Positions 49,901 to 60,656 of a stretch of 64,000 nucleotides of DNA are shown here, one piece after another (positions within the stretch are counted from its first letter, which is position 1; every line of letters starts with the position of its first letter). This DNA is from Daphnia carinata. Taxonomy: Eukaryota > Arthropoda > Branchiopoda > Diplostraca > Daphniidae. The position numbers and the translations under genes are program-made. The DNA lies in the NCBI RefSeq assembly GCF_022539665.2, contig NC_081331.1, positions 8,835,534 to 8,899,533 on the forward strand, read 5' to 3'. The notes beneath the pieces are model-generated. The model made no database searches, had not been told where the DNA came from, and was given only the letters and a program-made list of their open reading frames with translations.

Positions 49901-52247
49901 GGTAAGTGGGCGAGCATTGAGCAAGGCTTCGACCCCTGTCATCACGGTGATTAGGACTTCTTCCGTGACGGTTCGCTCATGTAGAATTGCGCGGAGAGCG
50001 GTTTTGGCCGACTTGATGAGATTTTCCCAAGTCCTTCCTTCTTCTTCTTCTTCTTCTTCTTCAACCCGCGCCGCAGGTTGGGCATGGTAACGAGCACGAC
50101 ATCGTCAATTGCCAAATTTCGACGAACGCGAAGCCGATTTCTCTTTTCAATTAGATTGGGAACGTATTCCCTCATCCAACGGTTCCAGAAATGCGTGACG
50201 ATTTCTTGCGATTGAACGTCATTTCCAGAAATTGACGATTTCTTGCGATTGATTCCATCGTTTTTTTGCTTAGCGGCTCGGAATCTGTGACGGTGTCGTA
50301 ATGGATGGCCGGATTGGCTCTGCCATATAAGAAGTGGTTTGGGGTGAGCGCTTCCAGATCATTGGGATCGACACTTATGTAGGTAAGTGGGCGAGCATTG
50401 AGCAAGGCTTCGACCCCTGTCATCACGGTGATTAGGACTTCTTCCGTGACGGTTCGCTCATGTAGAATTGCGCGGAGAGCGGTTTTGGCCGACTTGATGA
50501 GATTTTCCCAAGTCCTTCTTCTTCTTCTTCTTCTTCTTCTTCTTCTTCAACCCGCGCCGCAGGTTGGGCATGGTAACGAGCACGACATCGTCAATTGCCA
50601 AATTTCGACGAACGCGAAGCCGATTTCTCTTTTCAATTAGATTGGGAACGTATTCCCTCATCCAACGGTTCCAGAAATGCGTGACGATTTCTTGCGATTG
50701 ATTCCATCGTTTTTTTGCTTAGCGGCTCGGAATCTGTGACGGTGTCGTAATGGATGGCCGGATTGGCTCTGCCATATAAGAAGTGGTTTGGGGTGAGCGC
50801 TTCCAGATCATTGGGATCGACACTTATGTAGGTAAGTGGGCGAGCATTGAGCAAGGCTTCGACCCCTGTCATCACGGTGATTAGGACTTCTTCCGTGACG
50901 GTTCGCTCATGTAGAATTGCGCGGAGAGCGGTTTTGGCCGACTTGATGAGATTTTCCCAAGTCCTTCTTCTTCTTCTTCTTCTTCTTCAACCCGCGCCGC
51001 AGGTTGGGCATGGTAACGAGCACGACATCGTCAATTGCCAAATTTCGACGAACGCGAAGCCGATTTCTCTTTTCAATTAGATTGGGAACGTATTCCCTCA
51101 TCCAACGGTTCCAGAAATGCGTGACGATTTCTTGCGATTGATTCCATCGTTTTTTTGCTTAGCGGCTCGGAATCTGTGACGGTGTCGTAATGGATGGCCG
51201 GATTGGCTCTGCCATATAAGAAGTGGTTTGGGGTGAGCGCTTCCAGATCATTGGGATCGACACTTATGTAGGTAAGTGGGCGAGCATTGAGCAAGGCTTC
51301 GACCCCTGTCATCACGGTGATTAGGACTTCTTCCGTGACGGTTCGCTCATGTAGAATTGCGCGGAGAGCGGTTTTGGCCGACTTGATGAGATTTTCCCAA
51401 GTCCTTCTTCTTCTTCTTCTTCTTCTTCAACCCGCGCCGCAGGTTGGGCATGGTAACGAGCACGACATCGTCAATTGCCAAATTTCGACGAACGCGAAGC
51501 CGATTTCTCTTTTCAATTAGATTGGGAACGTATTCCCTCATCCAACGGTTCCAGAAATGCGTGACGATTTCTTGCGATTGATTCCATCGTTTTTTTGCTT
51601 AGCGGCTCGGAATCTGTGACGGTGTCGTAATGGATGGCCGGATTGGCTCTGCCATATAAGAAGTGGTTTGGGGTGAGCGCTTCCAGATCATTGGGATCGA
51701 CACTTATGTAGGTAAGTGGGCGAGCATTGAGCAAGGCTTCGACCCCTGTCATCACGGTGATTAGGACTTCTTCCGTGACGGTTCGCTCATGTAGAATTGC
51801 GCGGAGAGCGGTTTTGGCCGACTTGATGAGATTTTCCCAAGTCCTTCTTCTTCTTCTTCTTCTTCTTCAACCCGCGCCGCAGGTTGGGCATGGTAACGAG
51901 CACGACATCGTCAATTGCCAAATTTCGACGAACGCGAAGCCGATTTCTCTTTTCAATTAGATTGGGAACGTATTCCCTCATCCAACGGTTCCAGAAATGC
52001 GTGACGATTTCTTGCGATTGATTCCATCGTTTTTTTGCTTAGCGGCTCGGAATCTGTGACGGTGTCGTAATGGATGGCCGGATTGGCTCTGCCATATAAG
52101 AAGTGGTTTGGGGTGAGCGCTTCCAGATCATTGGGATCGACACTTATGTAGGTAAGTGGGCGAGCATTGAGCAAGGCTTCGACCCCTGTCATCACGGTGA
52201 TTAGGACTTCTTCCGTGACGGTTCGCTCATGTAGAATTGCGCGGAGA
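43954..52247 (-). repeat. 440-bp macrosatellite derived from a BEL/Pao integrase C-terminus (~19 copies)
   Basis: On the minus strand each unit codes for the end of the integrase core, from the catalytic Glu context (WENLIKSAK), through ALLNARPLTY and NHFLYGRAN, into the start of the DUF5641 domain (MREYVPNLIEKRNR to MPNLRRG). It then hits a GAA tract and re-enters the next unit. TTC tracts on the plus strand start at 44311, 44751, 45191, 45631, 46071, 46511, 46954, 47394, 47835, 48275, 48715, 49155, 49595, 50035, 50516, 50965, 51405 and 51845, mostly eight triplets long. Units are nearly identical. A single-base frame change in an A run separates the two parts in every copy. One unit (50035-50515) carries about 40 extra bp. 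The last unit runs into a longer pol fragment at 52248. Confidence 0.95.
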
Positions 52248-52915
52248 GCTGACTTGGCGGATTTGATGAGACGCTCCCAACTTCCTCCGAAATGTGGGGA
52301 GGCAGGGGGACTAAAACGCCACTCAACGTCTTGATTCGCCATTTTATTGAGGAGCACCTCGGGTTCCCAGCGGGATAATAGGGTTTGAAGTTCTTGCTCG
52401 CTGGCAACGAGATTAGTGCCGTTGTCGCTGTAGCACACTTTGGGTAGTCCCCGACGATCGACAAATCTTGCAAAGGACATCAGGAAAGAATCGACATCTA
52501 ATGAGGATGCGATTTCAATGTGGACTGCTCTGCAGTCAAGACAGGTGAACAGGACGCCGTATCGCTTCATGGATCTTCTCAAAAGAATGGTCGTCATGGG
52601 TCCGAAGAAATCGACTCCAGTGTAGGTAAATGGAGGAAGATGCGACTTCAGTCGGCTAGCTGGAAGGGGGGCCATCAAAGGGGGTTCAGGCTTGCCTTTG
52701 CTCACTTGGCAGGCAAAACATCGGTTGATGAGTCGATGAGTTGAGTCTCGAGTTTTTAGGACATGATATTGCGATCGAAGAGCATGAATGGTGCGCTCCG
52801 TAGAAGCGTGTCCCAGGTTACAGTGCAACTCAAGAATGGTCATCTTGGCAAGTTGGCTGCTGTTGGACAAGATAGTAGATATCTTCGGGTAAGGTGGCAT
52901 GTTGTAGCGTTCCAC
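51953..52915 (-). pseudogene. BEL/Pao integrase fragment, 320 codons
   Basis: The zinc-binding H2C2 region has HCNLGH near residue 31 and CFAC at 66-69. The integrase core shows D102 (GVDFFGP), D164 (YSDNGTN) and E214 (GGSWERLIK), the DDE triad with plausible spacing. The frame ends early because of a single-base length change in an A run after ARPLTY/NHFLYGRAN; the DUF5641 segment continues in another frame. It joins cDNA to host DNA in the family. Here it is a remnant and the parent of, or sister to, the adjoining tandem array. Confidence 0.9.
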
Positions 52916-53246
52916 CGACTCGGAGCAGGCCTCTCACATCCATGAATGGAGTGAGCTTAACAAGCTTGGAGGTGACGGGCACTGGCTTCTGGCGACGGAG
53001 ATGAGAGAGCTCGATGGAAAAATGATGTTCTTGATCAACTCTTTGGATCAGGATGCAAGCATCTCGCAATTCCTGTGCGGTGAGGTAACGGCTGCCAACT
53101 CGAGGAAGGTGATTAGACGTGTTAACGTAGTTTGTTGCGAATCGGGCTAACCAAGCAACAATTCGTTTGAGACGGGTTAGGTTTGATGTGTTTTGAATGA
53201 GATTATAGAGGGGATGCACTTTTGAATTTGGAGAGAGCCAACCCAT
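52830..53246 (-). pseudogene. BEL/Pao pol linker between RNase H and integrase
   Basis: The frame contains LTRLKRIVAWLARF and the segment LTAQELRDACILIQRVDQEHHF, typical of the region before the BEL integrase zinc finger. It overlaps the integrase frame at 52830-52915, so a frameshift lies near there. Confidence 0.8.
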
Positions 53247-53830
53247 TTGTTTGAGGATACTTCTTGGTCATCAGACGGGGGCTCAGATATCGTGAATTGG
53301 AAAGGCCATGATGTTTCAAGGAGTGAAAGAAAATCCGGACCTCTGAACCACCGGTGCTGAGTGGTGAAATGAGACGAAGATACTACACAGGAGCAGTCGT
53401 CGGCTGGGTTGAGCTCTCCCGGAACGTGTCTCCACTGATCTGACGAGCTGGTTTCGAGGATCTCGGAAACACCGTGAGCCACGAAGGCGTGATATTTTCG
53501 AGTGGTGGAGTGAATCCATTGCAAGACCGTTTGGGAGTCGCACCAGTACACGATCTTTGAAGCGATGTTTCCGAGTTCCTTTACGACTGAGGAACACAGA
53601 CGAGCACCGAGTAGAGCGCCCTGCAGTTCAAGTCGTGAGATGGAAAGCTGTCGCAATGGGGCGACTCTGCCTTTGGCTAAGACGAGATGTAAGGGGAAAA
53701 CGTCTGTCCCATAATCTGCTCTGATACAAATACAGGCTCCGATGCTGATTCGGAGGCGTCGGAGAAGATATGAAGCTGGAACTGATTTGGTTTATTTTTG
53801 CCGCGGAAGCATCTTGGAATCCTGAGGTTG
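53177..53830 (-). pseudogene. BEL/Pao RNase H domain, frameshifted
   Basis: Motifs FSDASE (53770 region), LSISRLELQGALLGARL, WCDSQTVLQWI and WRHVPGELNPAD define the RNase H-like domain that degrades the RNA template. The first part lies in a different frame from the rest; the shift is near 53,735. Confidence 0.85.
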
Positions 53831-53845
53831 GAGACGGCCTGTAAC

Positions 53846-54391
53846 TCACGGGCCCAGAGGGACCATGCTGTCAGCAGGACGGATGGTGGATTTGAACCGG
53901 AAGCAATCTCCCTCGCAATCCCAGAGTAGTCCTAACGTACGCTCAGTAGGCAGGTGACTCGTGTTCGGGTCCAGAGATCTTGATCGATCTACTGGGTGGA
54001 CTGAGTCAAGAACGGAACGGGACGATGACAGCCACTGTACCATGTTGAAGCCTCCGCACTTTAGGAGAGCCGTTACATCGCGACGCCTTGTGATGGCTTC
54101 CTCTTCGGTTTCGGTGCACTCTAAGTAATTGTCTACATAAATATTGTTGACTATCAGATCGGCAACGGTAGGAAACTTCGGTCCAAAATCTTCTGCGGTT
54201 TTCCTAAGAGCAAAAATGCAACTTGATGGAGAAGACACGGCGCCAAAGACGTGTACGCTCATCTGATAGGTCTTCGGAGGTCCAATGCTGCCTATGGGTT
54301 TCCATAGGAATCGAAGGAACGACGGTTGTTGTGGAGGTACCGGCACTTGGTGGTTGTCACCTACAGGGCTGTAGAGGGCACGGGCCCGCAA
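53846..54391 (-). pseudogene. BEL/Pao reverse transcriptase, C-terminal half
   Basis: HQVPVPP, FLRFLWKP, VHVFGAVSSPS and NNIYVDNYL correspond to the palm of a BEL/Pao reverse transcriptase. The sequence directly upstream of the first motif no longer matches the family and is cut by the neighbouring LTR at 54406. Confidence 0.85.
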
Positions 54392-54405
54392 ATGTAGTGA
54401 CCCTT

Positions 54406-54695
54406 TGTTGTCTTCTTCTTGTGCCCCTTTTTCTTAGAAAAAAGGCAGTATGGTATCGTCCAAGTATCAGACCCAGACAGTCTTTGTTTTTGGTCCCCTC
54501 TTTGCTTTCCAGACAAGTCGTCCCGTTTTTTCACAGTCTCGTCTTACGTTCTGTTTCAGTTTGTCCCTCTTCCAACGTCAAGTGTTTCGTTTTGTCCAGT
54601 CTCAATCCAGAAATAAAATTTGTTTCTTTCATCCACATTATCACCCTCATTTTCATCCTGTCTCTGTTACGACTCATGCACGAGAGTCAGTAACA
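54406..54695 (+). mobile_element. 5' LTR of BEL/Pao element 2 (candidate)
   Basis: It begins TGTTG and ends TAACA (short inverted ends), contains an AATAAA (54612-54617), and is followed two bases later by a primer binding site. Length is 290 bp. No matching 3' LTR exists in the window, so the left boundary is inferred. Confidence 0.6.
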
Positions 54696-54697
54696 AA

Positions 54698-54715
54698 TGG
54701 TGCCGAAATCCGGGA
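54698..54715 (+). promoter_or_regulatory. Primer binding site, complementary to the 3' end of tRNA-Phe
   Basis: TGGTGCCGAAATCCGGGA is the complement of a 3' end ...TTTCGGCACCA, which is that of animal tRNA-Phe with one mismatch in the T-stem part. It sets the start of minus-strand cDNA synthesis and the direction of element 2 (plus). Confidence 0.75.
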
Positions 54716-54942
54716 TTTGACGAATACGTGCATTTCCCGTCCTCGTTTGTAAAAACCCTCGCTTGATTTGTAAATTGTCGGGTATTTTCCCTGTAAACAT
54801 TTGGCAGACGTCCACGCCAGCCTGAAGGCACCTACCTGTCCACCATGCGTTTGCCATCTGACTTGAAGATCAGTGTATCTACGTGAATCATCGACATCCG
54901 TTAACGTGTGACTCTATCAGCCTAAGAAAACGTTTCTACGTC

Positions 54943-56961
54943 ATGAGTGAAGCCGCACCCAAAGCCGAAAATATGGAAATTGGCCACATTTGGGAACACG
55001 GCCCGAACACAATGGTAGACGCATCGAAACCTGAACGGCAGAAGAGTGAACGACCATTACTTCCCGAAAACGATCTCAAGAAGAAACGTGGTAAGAGAAA
55101 GGCGGCCCATACGAAGTTAACGACACAACTCAGAAAGGCTGTGGAAGACCACAAGATGGGAGCCATCGTATTGAAGAAATTGCAAATAGCAGCATGGCGT
55201 GACGAATTGATTCGTATTTACGATGAAGTCAAAGCAATTCACAACCAATATACAGAAAGTATATCCGACCTCACTGAGCAGCAACGTTAAGCATGTGACA
55301 AGTGGGAAGCAGACTTCGAAACAGACCACGTTGAAGTTATCAAATTCGCAAGTCACTACGCCACTTCCTCAAATCAGTCCGTCAGCTCGATAGGGACATC
55401 AGCTTCGGACATCACATGTAGTACCACGTTATCTGGAAAGAGGCGTACCAACGTTAAACCAGCCAGCCTTCTCCAACAATCAACCCAAGGAGAGTTGGAG
55501 ACTGAAGCACAGATGCTGAAGCTGGAATTGAAGTTGGAAACGGCAAGGGCTCAGATGGAAGCAAACACAACTTCCATCACAGAAACCCTCAACAAGGCGT
55601 TAAGGAGCATGAGCGAACAACTGAGTAAGCTCATTGATAGTTCAAGAGTCACGTCCCAAGACATAGCGACCAACAACACGTTAGTCCGGGAAGCACATCA
55701 CACGTTGGACGGTTTAGATCAGAAGATTGACACAGTTACGGTGGAGTTGAACGTTAAAATCGAAGGTCTACGATCAGAAATGGACGAGATGAAAGCTCAA
55801 CCACGAACGATTCAATATCAGCGACCTTCTGAGCGACCACAAGTCCTACCAACTCGTCATGACGTCTTAACCCTGTCACCCCTCCGCACGATGGAAGACG
55901 CAGTCCGACATCGTAGAAGATTAGTCGCCGCCGATGCATCTCCACGAGACCCGCGGCGAGGGGAGAGGGCCACGATGATGTCCAGTTGCGACCCTACGGA
56001 CCACGACGAAGATGAGCGTTCTGAACGTTCTCATACCCATAGTCATCGTCCTCACAGCAGCTGTTGCAGTCGTATACAACCTCCAAACAAGATCCAGCCG
56101 TTCGATGGTAACCCGAAGAATTACGCGCGATTCAAGGCCAAATTCCAGGCCCTGTATGAAGATTATGAAGATTCTCCGGTACTTCTCTTTATGCTGGAGG
56201 GGTTGCTGACCGAAGAGGTACGAAATGAAATCGGTGAATGTCTTACCGATGGAACGATGTACTCTGTTGTGTGGGAACGTTTGGACGCGGTCTACGGTCG
56301 TACGGAAATCATGGACCAGACATACCTCGACGACCTTTTACAGGTCCCGCCATTGAAGAGCCTAGACGCTGCCAGCCTCAAGACACTCGCAAACCGTCTC
56401 CATGGTGCAGTAGCCACGCTCTCCAAGTCGAAGTATGCCCATGAGCTATACAGCCGTACAACGTTGATGGCCTTAGAAGCAAAATTAACGCCTTACCTCA
56501 AAGATAAGTGGAACGAGAAACGAAAAAAGACAGGACTAGAACTGAATGTTCTAGACTTGGACGACTGGGTAACGTTAAAATCCATGAGCAAGCAACATGG
56601 AAAAAATGTATTCGAGTCTTTACCTACGTCGACGTCCAAAGGTGTAAAGTTCGACGAAAGGAAGCCCGTCAAGAGACCCAGCTTCCCACACACGTCGACC
56701 ATTGGACACGTATCGACGATGGAAGGTTCGAAAGTAGCGGCGTCAACATCTTCAGCAACTATGCCTCCAAGGAGCCGATCAACATCGGGGAAGGTACAAG
56801 CCGAGAAGACGGAACGGTGGAAATGCTTTGTATGTAATGGCAGGAGCCACCATCTCTCAACCTGTACCGTCTTCATGTCTCTCACGCCCACGAAAAGGGC
56901 TGAGAAAGTATTCAAGTCCGGAAGATGTCTGTCCCAGGTACGTCAGCTGTACTATCGCTGA
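54943..56961 (+). pseudogene. BEL/Pao gag with an in-frame stop
   Basis: The reading frame starts at ATG 54943 (MSEAAPKAEN) and continues in one frame to 56961, except for a TAA at 55288-55290. Features: basic N-terminal region, a coiled coil (about 55495-55800), the capsid-like DUF1759 region starting IQPFDGNPKNYARFKAKF, and a CCHC zinc knuckle (CFVCNGRSHHLSTC). Gag packages the element RNA. A frame break near 56,960 separates it from the protease. Confidence 0.88.
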
Positions 56962-57015
56962 TTGTACAGCTGACCGACCAGCTACAGATATTGTACTGGA
57001 AACCGACACCACACC

Positions 57016-57825
57016 TTGCTTCACGGATCCGAATTCATCCCATTGAGGAGGATAGCGGACCAACCTGCCCCATCAGCGTCACCTTCGACAGCTTTCCTAG
57101 GGACCTTGACCCACCTGGAAACAGTAAAACGACGCGTACGTTTCAAGATCGTACCGGTTCGTGTTGGAGCTGGCAAAACGTGGGTCGACACTTTCGGTTT
57201 CCTGGATACCGGAAGCGACATCACGCTGATTAGGAGCGATTTAGTAAGAAAGCTGGGACTCGTTGGGCCATCTAAACGCATCAACGTCGTCTCGTATGAC
57301 GGAGCCACGTCTAACGTCACGGCTTCCGTAGTAAACTTCGCCCTAACATCTCGTGATGGTAATAGCCAATTTGAAGTTAAACACGTTTACGTCGTCGACA
57401 ACTTGAAGGTGACGCCGACTTCGCCAATCGACCCTCGACAGTTGGAGTCATGGAAACACCTACGTGGTATTGACGTCCCGACCGTGCAACAAGAGGACGT
57501 GACCGTGCTGATAGGAATCGACGTCGCAGAGGCCCATGATCATGTAGCTTCCATCAAGCCGCCGGCTGGAACGACTAGGCCCATCGCCTTCAAGACGCCG
57601 TTTGGCTGGTGTTTGGGTGGACAAACGGGTCCGCCACAAGACGGACGCCCGTTCATCGCTCATCTGGCCACCGTTGAACGTCCCGAAAACCTAAATGAGC
57701 TGGTGAAGAAGTTCTGGCAACTTGAGGCCAGTGAAGTAGAAATAGAACCACTCGTTCTATCTGAGGAAGACCTACGTGGAAAAAGCATCCTAGAATCTTC
57801 CGTAAAACGTATCGGGACGGGCAGC
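57016..57825 (+). pseudogene. BEL/Pao aspartic protease region
   Basis: FLDTGSDITLI (catalytic Asp at about residue 64 of this frame) is the retropepsin active site. It is followed by the family's GIDVAEAHD and FKTPFGWCLGGQTG segments and by LRGKSILESSVKRI, which normally leads into RT. The frame then runs into inverted sequence. Confidence 0.88.
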
Positions 57826-59066
57826 CTACGGAAACGCAACAGCACTCCTATCATTGGTGTCAGCAGATCGGGACCTTTGAACACATGCTCGTTAAGGTTT
57901 GTCACTTTGTGGCGGGCAGATGGGTTGAACACAACTCGGACCTTTCTGGGTTTGTTGGGTTTGGTGACTCCGTGATGAGGGAGATACCAAATTGGGTTAT
58001 TTGTCTCCATTGTGTCAGATAATTTTGCGTGACCCAACGAAATGTATTCTTCTATGACGCGAGAATAACTGCTGGCGTACTGAGGATCCCTCTGAAATCT
58101 TTTTTCTAACGCCTGAAAGCGACGAGCAGCTACTTCTCTGTTGTTTGGGAGTTGGAGGTCCTGATGACGTAACCTGAGACCCACTTCATACCTTTCTCCG
58201 GTGTGGCGAACGGTATTTTCTAAAATACGCAGTGCCTTCATCTCGTCGGGAGCTAGTATCGTTTGACTGAGAGGTCTTACGCCGAAGGATTCGGTGAGCC
58301 AGAAGTTCGCCACAGCTTCTTGTAGCTCTCCGTCATTTTGGCTATGTTGAATGTGCATGATTTTGGTATCACTCCCGTGCTCTGGTGATGATAGCACTGA
58401 CATGGGTACTGGTCCGGTAAGGCACCATCCAAAATGAGTTTTCAGTCCGTCTGGGGCTTCCACTCCGTCCGGAGGTATTCTCGTGTCCAGCACATCGTGA
58501 ACGCGCAAGACATCTCGGCCCAGCAGCACTGTCACTTTGCTTGAATCGATGTGGGGCAAATCGGGTTCTTGAAGATGTTGCCACCTATATTTGATCTTTG
58601 GCCAGTTGATCGTCCGCTTCGTAATCTTCATTTGAGGAACAGAATAAGCGGCCTTGACGATGAAAGACCGAGATCCATCTCTTGGTAGGATGTGAAACTG
58701 GACCCGTTTTACTTGGATTGCTGGGTCTTCACCATGGAAAGTACCCAATCTAGTCATCTCTGTTGGTCCGTCCAGCTGTAATTGAGTTGACATTTTGTTT
58801 AGAATCAACGTAGCTTCGCTTCCTTGGTCTAACAGGGCAAATGTATTGATGCTCTTGTGCTGAGATTTGACGGTGACTGGAACTACTTGAAGGAGTGTGC
58901 TTATTGGAGCGCCCTCCACGCAATGGCTTAAGACGTTTGCCGAGAGACCTTTTCTGGGTTTTGTTCCTTCTGTTTCGCCAGACCGTTGAAACATCCGCGA
59001 AGCTCCGTGAAGAAGTGAAAGATGACGGGCATTCCACCCCGATGCTTCACACCACTTTTTGCTCAT
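57826..59066 (-). pseudogene. BEL/Pao protease and reverse transcriptase N-terminus
   Basis: The second zinc knuckle (CLKCLCRGHFAKDC) lies just upstream in the same frame. ALLDQGSEATLI (Asp at residue 80) is a DQGS version of the protease active site. Then come LLGRDVLRVHD, THFGWCLTGP, PNNREVAARRF, IWYLPHHGV and VRVVFNPSAR, the start of RT. The match ends at GPDLLTPMIGVLLRFR, where the sequence turns into the antisense of element 2. Confidence 0.88.
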
Positions 59067-59600
59067 GCAGTCTTTCGCGAAATGGCCTCTGCATAAACAC
59101 TTGAGACAACAGCCCCATTCTTTTATGGCGTGCGCTCGTTCCTCAATCGATTTCGCGCTGAAGGTTTCTCATTGTGCAAGGCGATGGTTCTCCTTGCACA
59201 GATGGCAAGTGGGGTTTTTGTTTGTCCCGGTTGTTTGTTTGTCTGCCGATTTGGGGTCGGTTTTTTCATCCGAGTGGACAGGGGGTCACCCCAAAGTGTT
59301 TATCGTTGGGGAGTAGTTGGGTTTGCTTGATTCCGGCCGGCCCGTTTTCAGCCCGGTCTTTACTGTGTTCGGATATGTTGACGTGTGGACTAAACAGTGT
59401 TTGGCCATCATTTCGTTCTTGACCAGAGTGTGGATCCATGAGGAGAAATCTTGCAGTGTCAGGTATGTTGGGTTTTTTTTCACAATCTTTCTCCCCCACC
59501 TGCTTTGGATGTCGATTGGGAGTTTTGCGAGGATGAGCTCAAGCAGTCCTGAGAGAACCTCCATTTCTGAGAGACGCCACAGCACCACTTACAGTTTGTG
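59067..59600 (-). pseudogene. BEL/Pao gag C-terminal part with stop in the first zinc knuckle
   Basis: Minus-strand segments LELILAKLPIDIQSRWGRK and LQDFSSWIHTLV belong to the end of the gag domain. Further on, CHLCKENHRLAQ is followed by TGA (59171-59169), where the knuckle's last Cys is expected in homologues. The downstream frame stays open into the protease. Confidence 0.78.
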
Positions 59601-60114
59601 AAAACCGAAGCAAGGTTTTGTAGTCGTGATTGGTGACTCTTGGCAGATTCACGAGAGACTGGATGAACGCTCTGGACACGATGTGTGGATGTCCGTAAGT
59701 GCTCTCTAACTCGTGCAATGCCTGCTGGTACAACGCTGGGCTGCTTAGGGAATCTCCTAATCCTTCACGAATCTCCTGAACTAGGCATTGTTTTAAAATT
59801 GCCATTTTTTGTGTCGTTGACATGTTTGGATCTGAGTGGACCAAATCTCGAAAGATTGCAATGAAATCTGGCCACTTCTTAGGGTCCCTATCAAACGGCT
59901 TTAGATCCAATTTTGGAAGGCGAAACACCGCTCTCGAAGAGTTGTAATATTGTGTTTGCTCATTTCCTCGACTAGTGGTGGGTGATTCGAATGCCCAGCT
60001 CCTAGCTTTGCCTGGGGGATCTTGCGGTTCAGAAATTAGTGTTATGCCTGCATTGCACCTGGTTTTGTCTGACGAGGGCTGACGCGGGTCGAGGTTTTCG
60101 TGTTCAGTGGTCAT
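59539..60114 (-). pseudogene. BEL/Pao gag, DUF1759 segment
   Basis: LPKLDLKPFDRDPKKWPDF, FRDLVHSDPNMSTTQKM and LESTYGHPHIVSRAFI are the hallmark segments of the BEL capsid-like domain. The frame leaves the family sequence near 59,585, indicating a frameshift into the next segment. Confidence 0.85.
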
Positions 60115-60656
60115 ACTGGTAATTTGCGTTTTCGGTTACACAGAGCTTGAGGTAATCCTCTTGTTGCGTTGTTGAGAACAAGCTTTGAGAGACATTGTCT
60201 GGACGACCTTCCACAGCAAGCAGTGTTGACTTGATTTTTTCTGGATGCTTCGAGTTCTATTGTTAACTTATTCATTTTGCTCTCTAATTCCCGAGTGTGC
60301 CGACGTTGATCGAGGGTCCGAGCGTATTTTTCTTCTTCTAGAGCTCGTTTTTGTTTTTGAATTTCTTCGCGCAACGCATTTTCGACTTCCGTGCGTTTGC
60401 GTCTTTCGTCTTCTAACGTTCGGTCTCTCTCGATTAGCATCGCTTCGAGTCTTTTACTGTCTTCAGATTGTCTCTTGTTGAGCTCTACTGTGAAATAATC
60501 CAGTTGATTCTGTAGTTTTTCTTTTAACTTCCTTGCGAGAGAGCTTGTAGCAGAAAGTTGTGATACTGAAGTTGCCGCTTGGCTGACAGATTTTCCAACG
60601 TTGGAACCCTTATCATCTTCACTCCTGTTCATTTGCGCCATGCAACGCGTTATCAT
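60111..60656 (-). pseudogene. BEL/Pao gag, coiled-coil segment
   Basis: Long charged heptad-rich stretch (ARKLKEKLQNQLDYFTVELN; RDRTLEDERRKRTEVENALR) consistent with a gag coiled coil. Its frame overlaps both neighbours by four bases. Whether those overlaps are mutations or original is not clear. Confidence 0.6.

Larger units (their letters stand above)
51953..54391 (-). mobile_element. BEL/Pao retrotransposon fragment 1 (RT C-terminal half, RNase H, integrase)
   Basis: A minus-strand pol remnant whose segments are in the usual order: RT (53846-54391), RNase H (53177-53830), linker (52830-53246) and integrase (51953-52915). They lie in different frames, so the polyprotein is broken by several frameshifts. 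The gag, protease and RT N-terminus are missing at the right, where another element's LTR begins (54406). No LTR is visible at the left, where the 440-bp array replaces the 3' end. Confidence 0.9.
54406..57825 (+). mobile_element. BEL/Pao retrotransposon 2, 5' half (LTR, gag, protease)
   Basis: LTR, primer binding site, gag and protease follow in the proper order on the plus strand. The element stops just before its reverse transcriptase, at about 57,825, where an inverted BEL element begins. Gag contains one in-frame stop and a frame break before the protease, so it is defective. Confidence 0.88.

Noticed and set aside
43954-52247. A CRISPR-like or rRNA-spacer array
   Set aside because: The 440-bp units are too long, contain retroelement coding motifs, and have no repeat-spacer structure or rRNA sequence.
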